Origin: Ardenticatenaceae bacterium | GTDB lineage: Bacteria; Chloroflexota; Anaerolineae; Promineifilales; Promineifilaceae | Assembly: GCA_020634245.1 (NCBI GenBank) | Contig: JACKCC010000015.1 | Location: 124,001-188,000, forward strand | Direction of reading: 5' to 3' | Length of the DNA stretch: 64,000 nt | In this document: positions 24,566-37,486 of the stretch, in pieces | Position numbering within the stretch: position 1 is the stretch's first letter | Layout of the letters: every line of letters starts with the position of its first letter | Program-made: the position numbers and the translations under genes | The notes under the pieces: model-generated | Told to the model about the DNA's origin: nothing | Database searches by the model: none | What the model saw: the letters and a program-made list of their open reading frames with translations, nothing else

Positions 24566-27364
24566 TCACCCCTTCAATTCCAACCAGTTATATCCAGTAC
24601 TGGCGTCCACCTTGAGCGGTACGTCCAGCTTGAAGGCGTTGGACATGACGTCGATCATCAGCGGTTTGACCTGGGCCAGTTCCTTCTCCGGCACTTCCAG
24701 GAGCAGTTCGTCGTGGACTTGCAGGATCATTCGCGCCTTGTAGTTGGCCAGCAGTTCCTCGTGCAGGCGTAACATGGCGATTTTGATGATGTCAGCGGCC
24801 GTTCCCTGAATGGGATGGTTGACCGCTTCCCGTTCAGCACGAAGTTCAAATTGCTTGTTTTGGCCGCCGCCACCCATCTTAAAAATGGGGAAGTAGCGGC
24901 GGCGGCCGAACAGCGTTTCCACATAGCCATCTTTCTTGGCCTTTCGTTTCGTCTCATCCAGGTAGCGCTGGATGCCGGGGAAGCGAGCGAAATATTCCTT
25001 GATATAATTCTCGGCCTCGGCCAGCGTCAGTTCCGAATCGCGGGCCAGCCGGAAGGCGCCCATGCCGTAAATCAGGCCAAAGTTGACCGCTTTGGCGAAG
25101 CGGCGCTGGTTGTAGGTCACTTCTTCCAGGGGAATGCTGTAGACGGCCGCTGCCGTTGTCCGGTGAATGTCCTGATCCTGGCGGAAAGCGTTGAGCAGGG
25201 CTTCATCCTGGCTGATGTGGGCCAGGACGCGCAGTTCCACCTGCGAATAGTCGGCGGCCAGGAAAATCCAGCCGGGGCGGGCGACAAAACCGCGCCGGAT
25301 TTGCTGCCCCACTTCGCTGCGGATGGGAATGTTTTGTAAATTGGGGTTGCTGCTGGCCAGCCGCCCGGTAATGGCCCCGGTCTGGTTGAAGCTGGTGTGG
25401 ATACGGCCGTCCTCCTCATTCACCATCTGCGGCAAAGCATCGACGTAAGTGCTTTTGAGCTTGCCCAGTTCGCGGTATTCCAGGATGGCGTTGATGATGC
25501 CGCTGCTGTCGGATGCTTTCAAATCTTCCAAAACGTTAGCGGCCGTGGAATAATGGCCGCTTTTCATCTTCTTCAGCCCTTCGTGGGGCAGTCCCAACTT
25601 TTTGAACAGGATGTCGCTCAACTGCTGCGTGGAATTGATGTTAAACGGCGTCCCGGCGATTTCGTGAATCTCGCCTTCAAGCTGGATAAGGCGGGCGTCC
25701 AAATCCTGCGACATTTGTTTGAGGAAGGTCACGTCTACGCCTACGCCCTCATCTTCCATACAGGCCAAAACCGAAATGAGCGCCATCTCAATTTCCACCA
25801 ATTGCTCCAGGCCTTTTTCTTTGAGTTCTTTGCGCAGCGGTTTGACTAGGCGCAGGGTCATGTCGGCATCGGCGGCGCCGTAGGGAGCCGCATCCTCAAT
25901 GGGCACTTCGGCAAACGTTTTCTGATTTTTGCCTTTGCCGATGAGGGCCTCGATGTTGGTCATTTCGATGCCCAGGCGGTGGAAGGCCAAATCTTTCAAC
26001 CCCAAATGTTTGCTGGAGGGGTCGGTGAGCCATTCGCCAATCATTGTGTCGAAGCCGATGGGCGTGACTTCCAGGCCGTGATGGGCCAGGACGCGGTAAT
26101 CGTATTTGGCGTTGTGGGCGATTTTGGCAATGGTCGGATTGGTGAGCGCCGGACGCAGGGCGTCGAGTACTTTTTGCCGGGGCAGTTGGCCGTCGGCCAG
26201 GGTTGGTTCACCGGCGAAGAGGGCCATCTGGCCGCTGGTGGCCTGGGCGGCGTTGGCCAAATGGCCGACGGGGATATAGTAGCTGGTTGGCGGCTCCACA
26301 GCCAGACAAATGCCGACGAGTTGGGCGGTCATTTCATCCAGGCTGGTGGTTTCCACGTCGAAGCTGATGGCTTTGGCGCTGTTAAGTTTCTTGACTAATT
26401 CGTCTAACTGCTTTTGGGTTTGGACGGTGATGACTTCGGTGGGTGGCTGGCTGGGGGAGAGGGCAACGGCCGTATCATCCACCTCCACCTTCTCCAACAG
26501 CAGATTTGTCAACGAACGGAACTCCAAATCCCGGAACATCGCCAAGACCGGCTCGGCCTCGAAGTCCTGCGTCAGGCATGCGTCCAAATCCAGTTCAATG
26601 GGCGCGTCGGTGACGATACGGGCCAGTTTTTGGCTGAGATAGGCGCTTTCCTTGCCTTCAACCAGCTTTTTGCCCATGGCCCCTTTCACTTCGTCGATGT
26701 GGGCGTAGAGGTTATCCAGGGTGTCGTAATCGGCCAGGAGTTTAACGGCCGTTTTCTCGCCCACGCCCTTCACACCGGGAATATTGTCACTGGAGTCACC
26801 GACCAACGCCTTGTAATCCACAACCTGATCGGGCCGGACGCCCAGCTTTTCCACAACACCGGCCGCGTCGTAAACTTCGTCAGGCTGGCTGCTGCGCGAG
26901 GGCAGTTCTACCCGCGTGTTGTCGTCCACAAGCTGCAATAAATCCCGGTCGCCGGTGATGATGTGAACCGGCACGCCGTGTGGCCTGGCCTGCTGGGCTA
27001 CCGTGCCCAGCACATCGTCGGCCTCGTACCCTTCCAATTCCAGAATGGGAATGTTCAACGCGGCTACGACTTCTTTAATGCGCTCGATTTGCAGTGCCAG
27101 TTCGTCGGGCATCTTCTCCCGCGTCCCTTTGTATTCGGTGAAAATATCGTCGCGGAACGTCTTGCCCACGTCAAAACTGACCGCCAGATACTGTGGTGGC
27201 TGGTCGGCCAGAATCAATTCCAGCAGCGTGCGGGTGAAGCCGTAGGTGGCATTGGTCGGTTCGCCTTCTTTGGTAGTGAATGCTTGTAGGGGCAGGGCGA
27301 AAAACATGCGGTAGGCCAGGGCGTGGCCATCAATCAGAACGAGTTTTTTTATGCTCATAGTCAT
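24566..27364 (-). CDS. polA: DNA polymerase I
   Basis: A 932-residue family A polymerase of normal length. Residues 1-290 form the 5'-3' flap nuclease (LVLIDGHALAYRMFFA, EGYEADDVLGT, ITGDRDLLQLV, GDSSDNIPGVKGVGEKTA). The 3'-5' exonuclease has its acidic residues in SFDVETTSL, IAHNAKYDYR and YGAADADMT, so proofreading is probably active. The polymerase domain has motif A (AADYSQVELR), motif B (RRFAKAVNFGLIYGMG) and motif C (LQVHDELLLE). It serves in repair and Okazaki fragment processing. The start is MTMSIKK; the third residue is a possible start too. Confidence 0.96.
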   Translation of the reverse strand: MTMSIKKLVLIDGHALAYRMFFALPLQAFTTKEGEPTNATYGFTRTLLELILADQPPQYLAVSFDVGKTFRDDIFTEYKGTREKMPDELALQIERIKEVVAALNIPILELEGYEADDVLGTVAQQARPHGVPVHIITGDRDLLQLVDDNTRVELPSRSSQPDEVYDAAGVVEKLGVRPDQVVDYKALVGDSSDNIPGVKGVGEKTAVKLLADYDTLDNLYAHIDEVKGAMGKKLVEGKESAYLSQKLARIVTDAPIELDLDACLTQDFEAEPVLAMFRDLEFRSLTNLLLEKVEVDDTAVALSPSQPPTEVITVQTQKQLDELVKKLNSAKAISFDVETTSLDEMTAQLVGICLAVEPPTSYYIPVGHLANAAQATSGQMALFAGEPTLADGQLPRQKVLDALRPALTNPTIAKIAHNAKYDYRVLAHHGLEVTPIGFDTMIGEWLTDPSSKHLGLKDLAFHRLGIEMTNIEALIGKGKNQKTFAEVPIEDAAPYGAADADMTLRLVKPLRKELKEKGLEQLVEIEMALISVLACMEDEGVGVDVTFLKQMSQDLDARLIQLEGEIHEIAGTPFNINSTQQLSDILFKKLGLPHEGLKKMKSGHYSTAANVLEDLKASDSSGIINAILEYRELGKLKSTYVDALPQMVNEEDGRIHTSFNQTGAITGRLASSNPNLQNIPIRSEVGQQIRRGFVARPGWIFLAADYSQVELRVLAHISQDEALLNAFRQDQDIHRTTAAAVYSIPLEEVTYNQRRFAKAVNFGLIYGMGAFRLARDSELTLAEAENYIKEYFARFPGIQRYLDETKRKAKKDGYVETLFGRRRYFPIFKMGGGGQNKQFELRAEREAVNHPIQGTAADIIKIAMLRLHEELLANYKARMILQVHDELLLEVPEKELAQVKPLMIDVMSNAFKLDVPLKVDASTGYNWLELKG

Positions 27365-27469
27365 TTTCCCTGAACGTGAAATTTAGCGGAGACAGCCTGT
27401 ATTTTACCATAAAACAGGTGTTCTATCATAAAATGTGAAAATTCTAAATTAGACTGATCTGGCAGGAGT

Positions 27470-27925
27470 TTATGGCTCAGGAGCAGTTTCAAGCGCCTTG
27501 TGAATTGATCTGGCCCAACGTTCTACATTGGCGCAGTAGTTTTTGCTGCCACTGGCAATCACGTCAACGGCCGTTATCGTCCAGGTGATGGAGTGGGGAT
27601 GGTCGCTATGATGGTCTGGTGTACCCTTAATTCTCCATGTGCGTTGACTGGAGTCGACCTGGGCACGGCTGCGTTTTCGAATTTCATCCGGCGATAACTT
27701 CTCCACCAAAAATGCAGCCAGAAGCTGTTTCGCATAGTTTAAGCCCTCTGGTGAATATAGGCTGGGATGCTGAATGTGATAGCAAATGACAGTCAAATGA
27801 TGAACGGTTCCATTCGCCGGATTTTCGTTTTCCCAAAAGAGCATTTGGTGAAAGGCATCCTGGCAAGTTATGCCATCGTACCAGGATGCACCACATTCAG
27901 GGCAATTAGGGATTGGTTCCGTCAT
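27470..27925 (-). CDS. DUF5946 family protein
   Basis: A 151-residue protein. It starts with a knuckle CPECGASWYDGITCQDAFHQ (Cys, Cys, Cys, with His nearby, probably metal-binding), followed by VHHLTVICYHIQHPSLYSPEG. This matches DUF5946, which is known mainly from Chloroflexota and related environmental bacteria. No function is known. It stands alone between polA and the fused PTS gene. Confidence 0.75.
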   Translation of the reverse strand: MTEPIPNCPECGASWYDGITCQDAFHQMLFWENENPANGTVHHLTVICYHIQHPSLYSPEGLNYAKQLLAAFLVEKLSPDEIRKRSRAQVDSSQRTWRIKGTPDHHSDHPHSITWTITAVDVIASGSKNYCANVERWARSIHKALETAPEP

Positions 27926-28001
27926 GGTGAGAGAGTTAAAACTTCCGGGAAACTCTTGAGGCTGGAAAGTGGAATGAAAGTCTTCCGGAAGGGAGGGATG
28001 A

Positions 28002-30476
<2,475 letters not shown>

Positions 30477-30491
30477 GATGTTACCTGTTAT

Positions 30492-30560
30492 TGGTTTTGG
30501 GTGATTGGTCGCTAGTTGTTGGTAGTTGGTTGGCTGCTAACTGGACTGTCTGCCAACCAT
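30492..30560. repeat. TTNNQQPTT-type spacer repeat
   Basis: GGTCGCTAGTTGTTGGTAGT TGGTTGG-type run, related to 5426-5468. It fills the space between the DhaM fusion gene and the upstream gene. Confidence 0.55.
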
Positions 30561-30573
30561 TGACTACTAACTG

Positions 30574-31119
30574 TTAGCCACATTTTGGGCAATCATAAAC
30601 CTCGTGGATAAGTTTTTCTACCTCTTCTGTCAGTTCTTCTGCCGGGCCGGGAACGAATCCTGTATGACCACAACAGCAGGCAAACCATCCCAGGGAAACG
30701 GCCGTATACGGCACACGTTCTGCCAGCAAATCCACCTTCTCCAAACCCAGTCCCCAACGCGCATTTGTTAGCAGCCAACGGCAGCCGGCGGCCGCCAACT
30801 TTTCGGCATAAAACCGAAAAGTTGTACAGTGGCGCATCAGCAAGACAGCTACATTAACACCCGGCGGAACCAACTCATGCCGTGCATCAGTCAATATTGC
30901 CGCAATATTGGTGGGTAAAGACCATTCAAGGCCGCGCTTCAGCACGTCAGGCTGGATCTCCCAGGCAATAACCCGCTGTACAATGGCTGCCATGCGTCGT
31001 GCCAGCCGCAGATCACCCGCGCCAATATCCAATACCACATCTGTTGGACGCAGTGCGCTCAGAACCGCAGCATAGGTCGGTTCATCATAAGGCGACCAGG
31101 TTAATTCCCAATCAATCAT
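30574..31119 (-). CDS. Probable SAM-dependent methyltransferase-like protein
   Basis: A 181-residue protein with a Rossmann motif I (VVLDIGAGDLRLARRMA, about 28-44) and an acidic strand-2 end (VIAWEIQPD). It ends with CPKCG, and an internal CCCG suggests a metal site. The region after strand 4 is short, so it may be a methyltransferase of the rRNA or small-molecule type or a catalytically inactive relative. It lies between glpC and the DhaM fusion on the same strand, so it may be read with them, but no role in glycerol use is evident. Confidence 0.6.
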   Translation of the reverse strand: MIDWELTWSPYDEPTYAAVLSALRPTDVVLDIGAGDLRLARRMAAIVQRVIAWEIQPDVLKRGLEWSLPTNIAAILTDARHELVPPGVNVAVLLMRHCTTFRFYAEKLAAAGCRWLLTNARWGLGLEKVDLLAERVPYTAVSLGWFACCCGHTGFVPGPAEELTEEVEKLIHEVYDCPKCG

Positions 31120-31131
31120 GAAAACGGACTT

Positions 31132-31407
31132 TCACTGCCGGCGGACTAATTTGTTAAAACCCAGGCTCAATAAAAAGACCACCCAAAGGCTCAAGCCAAT
31201 ACCAGCTCCCCACAATAACCCTTTGAATCCCTCCGTAGGATAAAGCTGCCAGCTCACAAAAATAGTAAAGCCTAGACTCATGAAAGTGATGATAAGCAGA
31301 CCCGTCCGTTTGGCGATCCAGGGTTCATTGGTGATAGGCGGAACTTTTTGAGGCTCTTTTTCTTCTCGTGCTTCTTTCTTTTTCTTGGGTACCTTTTTAT
31401 TAGCCAT
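31132..31407 (-). CDS. Small membrane protein with Lys/Glu-rich N-terminus
   Basis: A 91-residue protein. The N-terminal 30 residues are highly charged (KKVPKKKKEAREEKEP), followed by two hydrophobic helices (about 38-55 and 64-83) and a basic end. I do not recognise the family. ATG at 31407 is used; a longer GTG frame to 31470 is unlikely. It lies 12 nt from the methyltransferase-like gene and 74 nt after glpC, in the same direction. Confidence 0.6.
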   Translation of the reverse strand: MANKKVPKKKKEAREEKEPQKVPPITNEPWIAKRTGLLIITFMSLGFTIFVSWQLYPTEGFKGLLWGAGIGLSLWVVFLLSLGFNKLVRRQ

Positions 31408-31481
31408 AAAGTTTTCGTGTAAATAATTCTCCGGGTGGTTGGGGGTTACTTTGTTAACACCCCAATTCACCCGGAGGTAGC

Positions 31482-32750
<1,269 letters not shown>

Positions 32751-32759
32751 AATCTATAC

Positions 32760-34025
32760 CTACGCTGTTACTTTTAATGATTCGATGACGGCCTGAGCGG
32801 CGGCAGTGCCAGAGGCAACGGCCGTTCCTTCCAGGCTTCGTTCCAAAATAGGATCACAATGTGCTAATACACCACCGGCGGCGTATAAGTTGGCAAAAAT
32901 GGGCTGCCCGGCTTCATCTATCGGCCGGAAATCTGGCCCGACGGCGACGCCGCCCTGAAAAACAGGATGGCCTTGCGGGTCCAAAAAGCTGGCGCGGAAC
33001 CAGTCGGGGCGTTTTTGCGGTACGGTGAGCGGCAGTTGGAAGATTGTTTCCCAGACACGGCCGTTTACATTACTGCTAAATCCGCCGCCCAAAATACCGC
33101 CTGTCGCCAGGAGGTAAGCTTGAGAGCGATGCTTTAGCGGGCGGGCACTTGTCTCGCTGGCAACCCACTGTACTTTGGCTGGTGTGCCGCTGCTGGCTTG
33201 CGCCTCAGTCACTTCCATACCGGCTTCAACCCGGACGCCGATTAGTTCCAGTTCGTGGCGCAAGGCACGGAACAGGCGCGTGCCGGGCACGCTGGGGGGC
33301 AAGGTCGGAATTTCAAACAACGGCGCACCGGCTTGTGATTGCAATTCAGACCAAACCTGGGTGTGGTCGTCTAATCCCAAAACCGCCGGTAAGCCGATAC
33401 GTTCGCCTGATTTAACCAGTTTTTTTAGGGCCTGGCCTAGTTTTTGGCGTCGTTTGGCATCTTCCAGACCCATAGCCAGTTGGATGGTGTTGCTGTCGTG
33501 ACGGCTGGTGAGTAGTTCCAGCGGTAGGAATTCAGCCCGTGCCTGATGGCCTTGTTTGGTCAGATTTTCGGCGATGAGCTGCGGGTAAAAATCGCGCAAG
33601 CCGTGGAAACCGACGATGACCATCGGCGCATCGGAGCGCAGGCTGCCCGCTTGCTGCGCCTGTGGTGCTAAAAATGTTGGCCGGGCAGCGCCTACCGGTG
33701 AGGGCAGCAGCCAGTTTTCGTTGTTGGCGGCACGGCCGTATCCCAAGCCTGATGTTTGTGTCAACGCCTGGAATGCCTCCAAGGCAGCCGACGTGTCAGA
33801 TAATTTATAAGGATGACCATCTGGCAGGACGTTTATGGCGGCCAAAGGTTGTTGAACGGGCCGCTTATCGCCTGGCAAATAGCCCAGAACATCCACAGTT
33901 CCGGCGCTCCAGTGCAGCGCACCCAGCCCTTTGGCGATGACTTTGACCTGGAGTCCGGCTTTGGCGGCGGTGTATGCGGCCGTTAATCCACTCAACCCTG
34001 CTCCAATTACGAGTAAATCAGCCAT
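32760..34025 (-). CDS. glpB: Anaerobic glycerol-3-phosphate dehydrogenase, subunit B
   Basis: A 421-residue flavoprotein. The N-terminal dinucleotide fold is LLVIGAGLSGLTAAYTA; the FAD-related C-terminal part has PIFANLYAAGGVL and a final stretch GTAVASGTAAAQAV. GlpB contributes to flavin binding in the GlpABC complex that oxidises glycerol-3-phosphate to dihydroxyacetone phosphate in the absence of oxygen. The start overlaps the end of glpA by 8 nt, and glpC follows directly, so A, B and C are coupled. Confidence 0.9.
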   Translation of the reverse strand: MADLLVIGAGLSGLTAAYTAAKAGLQVKVIAKGLGALHWSAGTVDVLGYLPGDKRPVQQPLAAINVLPDGHPYKLSDTSAALEAFQALTQTSGLGYGRAANNENWLLPSPVGAARPTFLAPQAQQAGSLRSDAPMVIVGFHGLRDFYPQLIAENLTKQGHQARAEFLPLELLTSRHDSNTIQLAMGLEDAKRRQKLGQALKKLVKSGERIGLPAVLGLDDHTQVWSELQSQAGAPLFEIPTLPPSVPGTRLFRALRHELELIGVRVEAGMEVTEAQASSGTPAKVQWVASETSARPLKHRSQAYLLATGGILGGGFSSNVNGRVWETIFQLPLTVPQKRPDWFRASFLDPQGHPVFQGGVAVGPDFRPIDEAGQPIFANLYAAGGVLAHCDPILERSLEGTAVASGTAAAQAVIESLKVTA

Positions 34026-35787
34026 TGGCCACCTCCTCGCCTTCTTTCGGTGTGGTATCGAAAAGGTAAAAATCTGTGACCGGGCTGGTTAATTCGGTAT
34101 CCGGCAGATGGTCAACGTTCATTAGCGCCAGATATATCAGCTCATCCAATCGTTCCTGCTTTAACTGCCGTCCCCACAAAATGGGCGTCACCCCTTTCCA
34201 ACGTTCTTGCACGAAGTCACGCAGCAGGAGGTTGGGGTTAAAGTAGGGCGAAGGCTTGCCGTCAGGCTCTGCTGCTTTTTTCGCACCGCCATTTAGATTG
34301 TGGCCGGGTGATTGCAGAAAAGCGGCATCCCATTGCGCTGTGCTGCTGTCTTCTTCCATTTCGTGCCGGAGTTCGCCAGCCTGAACCATCTCGTGCAAGA
34401 TTCCGGTGGCCCGGTAAGTGCAGAAACCACCCTGGCACGGCCCTTTGCCCAACCGCACGTCGCGTCGCAGATCGTCCAGGGTCAAAGTTGGGTTGCGCCG
34501 GACGGCGTTTTCGATCATGTTTCGAGTGACTAATTCGCATTCGCAGACGATCTGGCCTTGCAAATGATGTTTTTCGATTTCTTCCAGCCGGTGGCCGAGC
34601 CAGTAGTGGCCTTGTTCGGCTCCGGGGACAGGGGTGGTGGCGGTGGTGCACGGCCGTTCCACGCCCAAATGTTCACACACCGTATCCATCGTTGCTTCCG
34701 CCATCAACCGGAATGTTGTCCATTTGCCGCCGGTGATGGTAACAAAGCCGCCGATCCCTTCTCGTTCTTTGTGATCCAGCAGGGTCAGTTTACGAGTAAC
34801 GTCTCGTCCTTTTTCACTGGTATATTTTTCTTGGAATAACGGCCGTACCCCTGCCCAGGCTCGTAGAACACGCATCTTGCTAATGCCGGGAACCAGTTTG
34901 TCCCCCATATTTAGCATGCGCTCTACTTCCCACGCTTGTAAGCGTAGATGATCCGGGTCGTCCACGGTGACTGAAGTCGTGCCAATTACCGCCACTGTGT
35001 GGCTGGGCACAATAATGTCTCCATCCGAAGGCATCGTGCAGCGATTGACAACCGTATTCACCACCCGATGGTTCACAGCGACCATCACCCCTTTGCTGGG
35101 CATGATATGGACTTCCACGCCGGCCAACTGTGCGATGTGGCCCGCCCAAGCCCCGGCCGCATTTACGACCATGTCGGCATGAATATTAAAATCCTCACCG
35201 GTAATCTCATTACGAACGGTTGCCCCGACCACTTTTTGCTGCCCTTCACTCCCCTCTACCAGCAAAGCAATGACCTGGTGATAGGTGAGAATATGAGCGC
35301 CGGCCAGACGAGCTGCATTGACTGTTGCGTGCGCGGCTAAGAAACTATCGGCACTACCATCAGGCACTTCAAAAACGTGAACGGCCGTTGGGTTTAGCAG
35401 CGGTTCACGTCGGAGCGCCTCTTTAATCGAGATTTCAACGCAAGGAATACCTACGTTGGCACAGCCCTGCTTGAATTTTTCCGGGAATTCTTCCCCATCT
35501 TCCGGCAAGGCAACAAAAAAGCCGCTGGTATCCTCAATGCAGTGAGCATGCGTTTTGCGGAGGATCTGGTTTTCTTTAATACACTCTTCGGCGCCATGCG
35601 GGTCTTTTACAGCGTAACGACCACCACTGTGCAGCAATCCATGAAACCTTCCCGTAGTGCCATGAGTTAAATCGCGCCGTTCCACCAGAACCGTTTTGAA
35701 GCCGCGAAGCGCCGCGTCCCAGGCAACACCAGTCCCTGTTGCTCCACCACCAATGACTAAAACTTCCGTATCAATGTGCCTCATCAT
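34018..35787 (-). CDS. glpA: Anaerobic glycerol-3-phosphate dehydrogenase, subunit A
   Basis: About 589 residues. The FAD-binding motif is VLVIGGGATGTGVAWDAALRG, followed by the DAO-type signatures LVERRDLTHGTTGR and HGLLHSGGRYAV. The C-terminal third has a BFD-like [2Fe-2S] domain (CECELVTRNMI, then GPCQGGFC), as in bacterial GlpA. It is the catalytic subunit. ATG at 35787 has GGGAG 5 nt upstream; the longer frame to 35823 starts inside a leader hairpin. It is separated from glpK by 142 nt holding two hairpins. Confidence 0.93.
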   Translation of the reverse strand: MMRHIDTEVLVIGGGATGTGVAWDAALRGFKTVLVERRDLTHGTTGRFHGLLHSGGRYAVKDPHGAEECIKENQILRKTHAHCIEDTSGFFVALPEDGEEFPEKFKQGCANVGIPCVEISIKEALRREPLLNPTAVHVFEVPDGSADSFLAAHATVNAARLAGAHILTYHQVIALLVEGSEGQQKVVGATVRNEITGEDFNIHADMVVNAAGAWAGHIAQLAGVEVHIMPSKGVMVAVNHRVVNTVVNRCTMPSDGDIIVPSHTVAVIGTTSVTVDDPDHLRLQAWEVERMLNMGDKLVPGISKMRVLRAWAGVRPLFQEKYTSEKGRDVTRKLTLLDHKEREGIGGFVTITGGKWTTFRLMAEATMDTVCEHLGVERPCTTATTPVPGAEQGHYWLGHRLEEIEKHHLQGQIVCECELVTRNMIENAVRRNPTLTLDDLRRDVRLGKGPCQGGFCTYRATGILHEMVQAGELRHEMEEDSSTAQWDAAFLQSPGHNLNGGAKKAAEPDGKPSPYFNPNLLLRDFVQERWKGVTPILWGRQLKQERLDELIYLALMNVDHLPDTELTSPVTDFYLFDTTPKEGEEVANG

Positions 35788-35809
35788 AGAGACTCCCTTT
35801 GAGACAGAA

Positions 35810-35846
35810 GGGCATCCCGTCACAGAAAACTATGAGCGGGATGCCC
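35810..35846 (-). promoter_or_regulatory. Leader hairpin before glpA
   Basis: A perfect 10-bp inverted repeat GGGCATCCCG / CGGGATGCCC with a 17-nt loop, 23 nt before the glpA start. It has no T-run on the minus strand, so it may act in mRNA processing or stability rather than termination. Confidence 0.55.
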
Positions 35847-35884
35847 CGGTTGTTAAACACAGAAAGGTAACTGGCCTATTGTTT

Positions 35885-35920
35885 TTATTGAATTAGACCA
35901 GTCACTTTTCTTGTCAAGAA
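35885..35920 (-). terminator. Weak hairpin after glpK
   Basis: Inverted repeat around ACTGG-x-CTA / TAG-x-CCAGT with a 15-nt A/T-rich loop, just downstream of glpK. It has only a short T-rich stretch after it. It may partly terminate the upstream message and set the glpK to glpABC ratio. Confidence 0.4.
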
Positions 35921-35929
35921 TGAATATAC

Positions 35930-37435
35930 TTACTCGACCCAGTCGAAGGTGCGGGTGACCGCCTTCTTCCATTGGGCAAACAATTCAGTGCTGGCATTGC
36001 TGCCTTCGGTCGGTTCCCAGGTCTTGTCCATACCCCAGTTGGCGCGCATTTCATCGGTGTTCTTCCAGAAGCCAACAGCCAGACCGGCAGCATAAGCCGC
36101 ACCCAGCGCTGTTGTTTCAGCCACTTTCGGCCGTACCACCGGCACATCCAACACGTCAGCCTGGAATTGCATAAGCGTGTTGTTGTAGACCATACCGCCG
36201 TCAACCTTCAGCGCAGTCAACGGTACACCGGAGTCGGCGTTCATGGCATCCAACACTTCACGGGTCTGGTATGCGGTAGCTTCCAGAGCGGCACGGGCGA
36301 TGTGGCCCTTGTTTACATAGCGGGTGAGGCCGACGATAGCGCCACGGGCGTCTGAACGCCAGTAGGGAGCGAAGAGGCCGGAGAAGGCCGGGACGAAGTA
36401 GATACCGCCATTGTCTTCGACTTTCTTGGCGTAATCTTCGATGTGATGTGAGAAATCAAAGAAGTCCAGGTTGTCGCGCAGCCACTGAACCAGCGCACCG
36501 GTAATGGCGATGGAGCCTTCCAGGGCGTACACGGCCGGTTGGTCACCGAACTTGTAGCACAGAGTCGTCAACAAACCACTCTTGGAAGGAACGATCTTCT
36601 CGCCGGTGTTCAAGATCATGAAGCAGCCGGTGCCATAGGTGTTCTTGGCTTCGCCGGGGCTGAAGCAGGCTTGACCCACAGTGGCTGCTTGCTGGTCACC
36701 CAGGTCGCCGGAGACCGGAATCTTGCCGCCAAATGGGCCATCTTCGGTGGTGTAGCCATAAACGTCGGATGACGGCCGTATTTCGGGCAGCATGGCCATG
36801 GGAATGGTCATGGCTTCAGTGATGCTCTTGGACCAGTTAAGACCATCCAGGTTCATTAGCATTGTCCGGCTGGCATTGGAGACATCTGTCACATGGGCGC
36901 CGCCCTTGGGGCCGCCGGTAATGTTCCAGATAACCCAGGTGTCGATATTACCGAAAATCGCATCCCCTTTCTCTGCCGCTTCGCGAACACCTTCGACGTT
37001 GTCGAGGATCCATTTGACCTTCGGGCCGGAGAAGTATGTCGCCAGAGGCAGACCGACCTTGTCACGGAACCGATTTTGGCCAACGCCGCCTTCCAAATCC
37101 TTGATGATTTTGTCAGTGCGGGTGTCTTGCCAGACAATGGCATTGTAGTAGGGCTTCCCGGTGTTTTTGTCCCAGACAACGGTTGTTTCACGCTGATTGG
37201 TCACACCCACGGCAGCCAGATCCGCCGCCGTGATACCGGCAGCTTTCATCGCGCCTTTAACAACATCTTGGGTTCGTGCCCAAATTTCCATCGGGTCATG
37301 TTCGACCCATCCGGGTTTGGGATAGATTTGTTCATGTTCCATTTGGTGAATACCAACCGATTCGCCAGAATGGTTAAAAATCATACAACGGGTACTGGTT
37401 GTACCTTGATCGATTGCAGCTACATACTTAGCCAT
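35930..37435 (-). CDS. glpK: Glycerol kinase
   Basis: A 501-residue FGGY-family kinase of usual length. Signatures include AAIDQGTTSTRCMIFN at the N-terminus, GVTNQRETTVVWD, WILDNVEGVREAAEKG, and FVPAFSGLFAPYWRSDARG in the second FGGY domain. It phosphorylates glycerol to sn-glycerol-3-phosphate with ATP, trapping glycerol that enters via GlpF and supplying GlpABC. The residues near the E. coli FBP-binding loop are not conserved in a way I can judge. It lies 51 nt after dhaL. Confidence 0.95.
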   Translation of the reverse strand: MAKYVAAIDQGTTSTRCMIFNHSGESVGIHQMEHEQIYPKPGWVEHDPMEIWARTQDVVKGAMKAAGITAADLAAVGVTNQRETTVVWDKNTGKPYYNAIVWQDTRTDKIIKDLEGGVGQNRFRDKVGLPLATYFSGPKVKWILDNVEGVREAAEKGDAIFGNIDTWVIWNITGGPKGGAHVTDVSNASRTMLMNLDGLNWSKSITEAMTIPMAMLPEIRPSSDVYGYTTEDGPFGGKIPVSGDLGDQQAATVGQACFSPGEAKNTYGTGCFMILNTGEKIVPSKSGLLTTLCYKFGDQPAVYALEGSIAITGALVQWLRDNLDFFDFSHHIEDYAKKVEDNGGIYFVPAFSGLFAPYWRSDARGAIVGLTRYVNKGHIARAALEATAYQTREVLDAMNADSGVPLTALKVDGGMVYNNTLMQFQADVLDVPVVRPKVAETTALGAAYAAGLAVGFWKNTDEMRANWGMDKTWEPTEGSNASTELFAQWKKAVTRTFDWVE

Positions 37436-37486
37436 GTTTTACTCCTTCTTGAATTTTAGGAAATAACAGGATAGAAACTATCCTCT

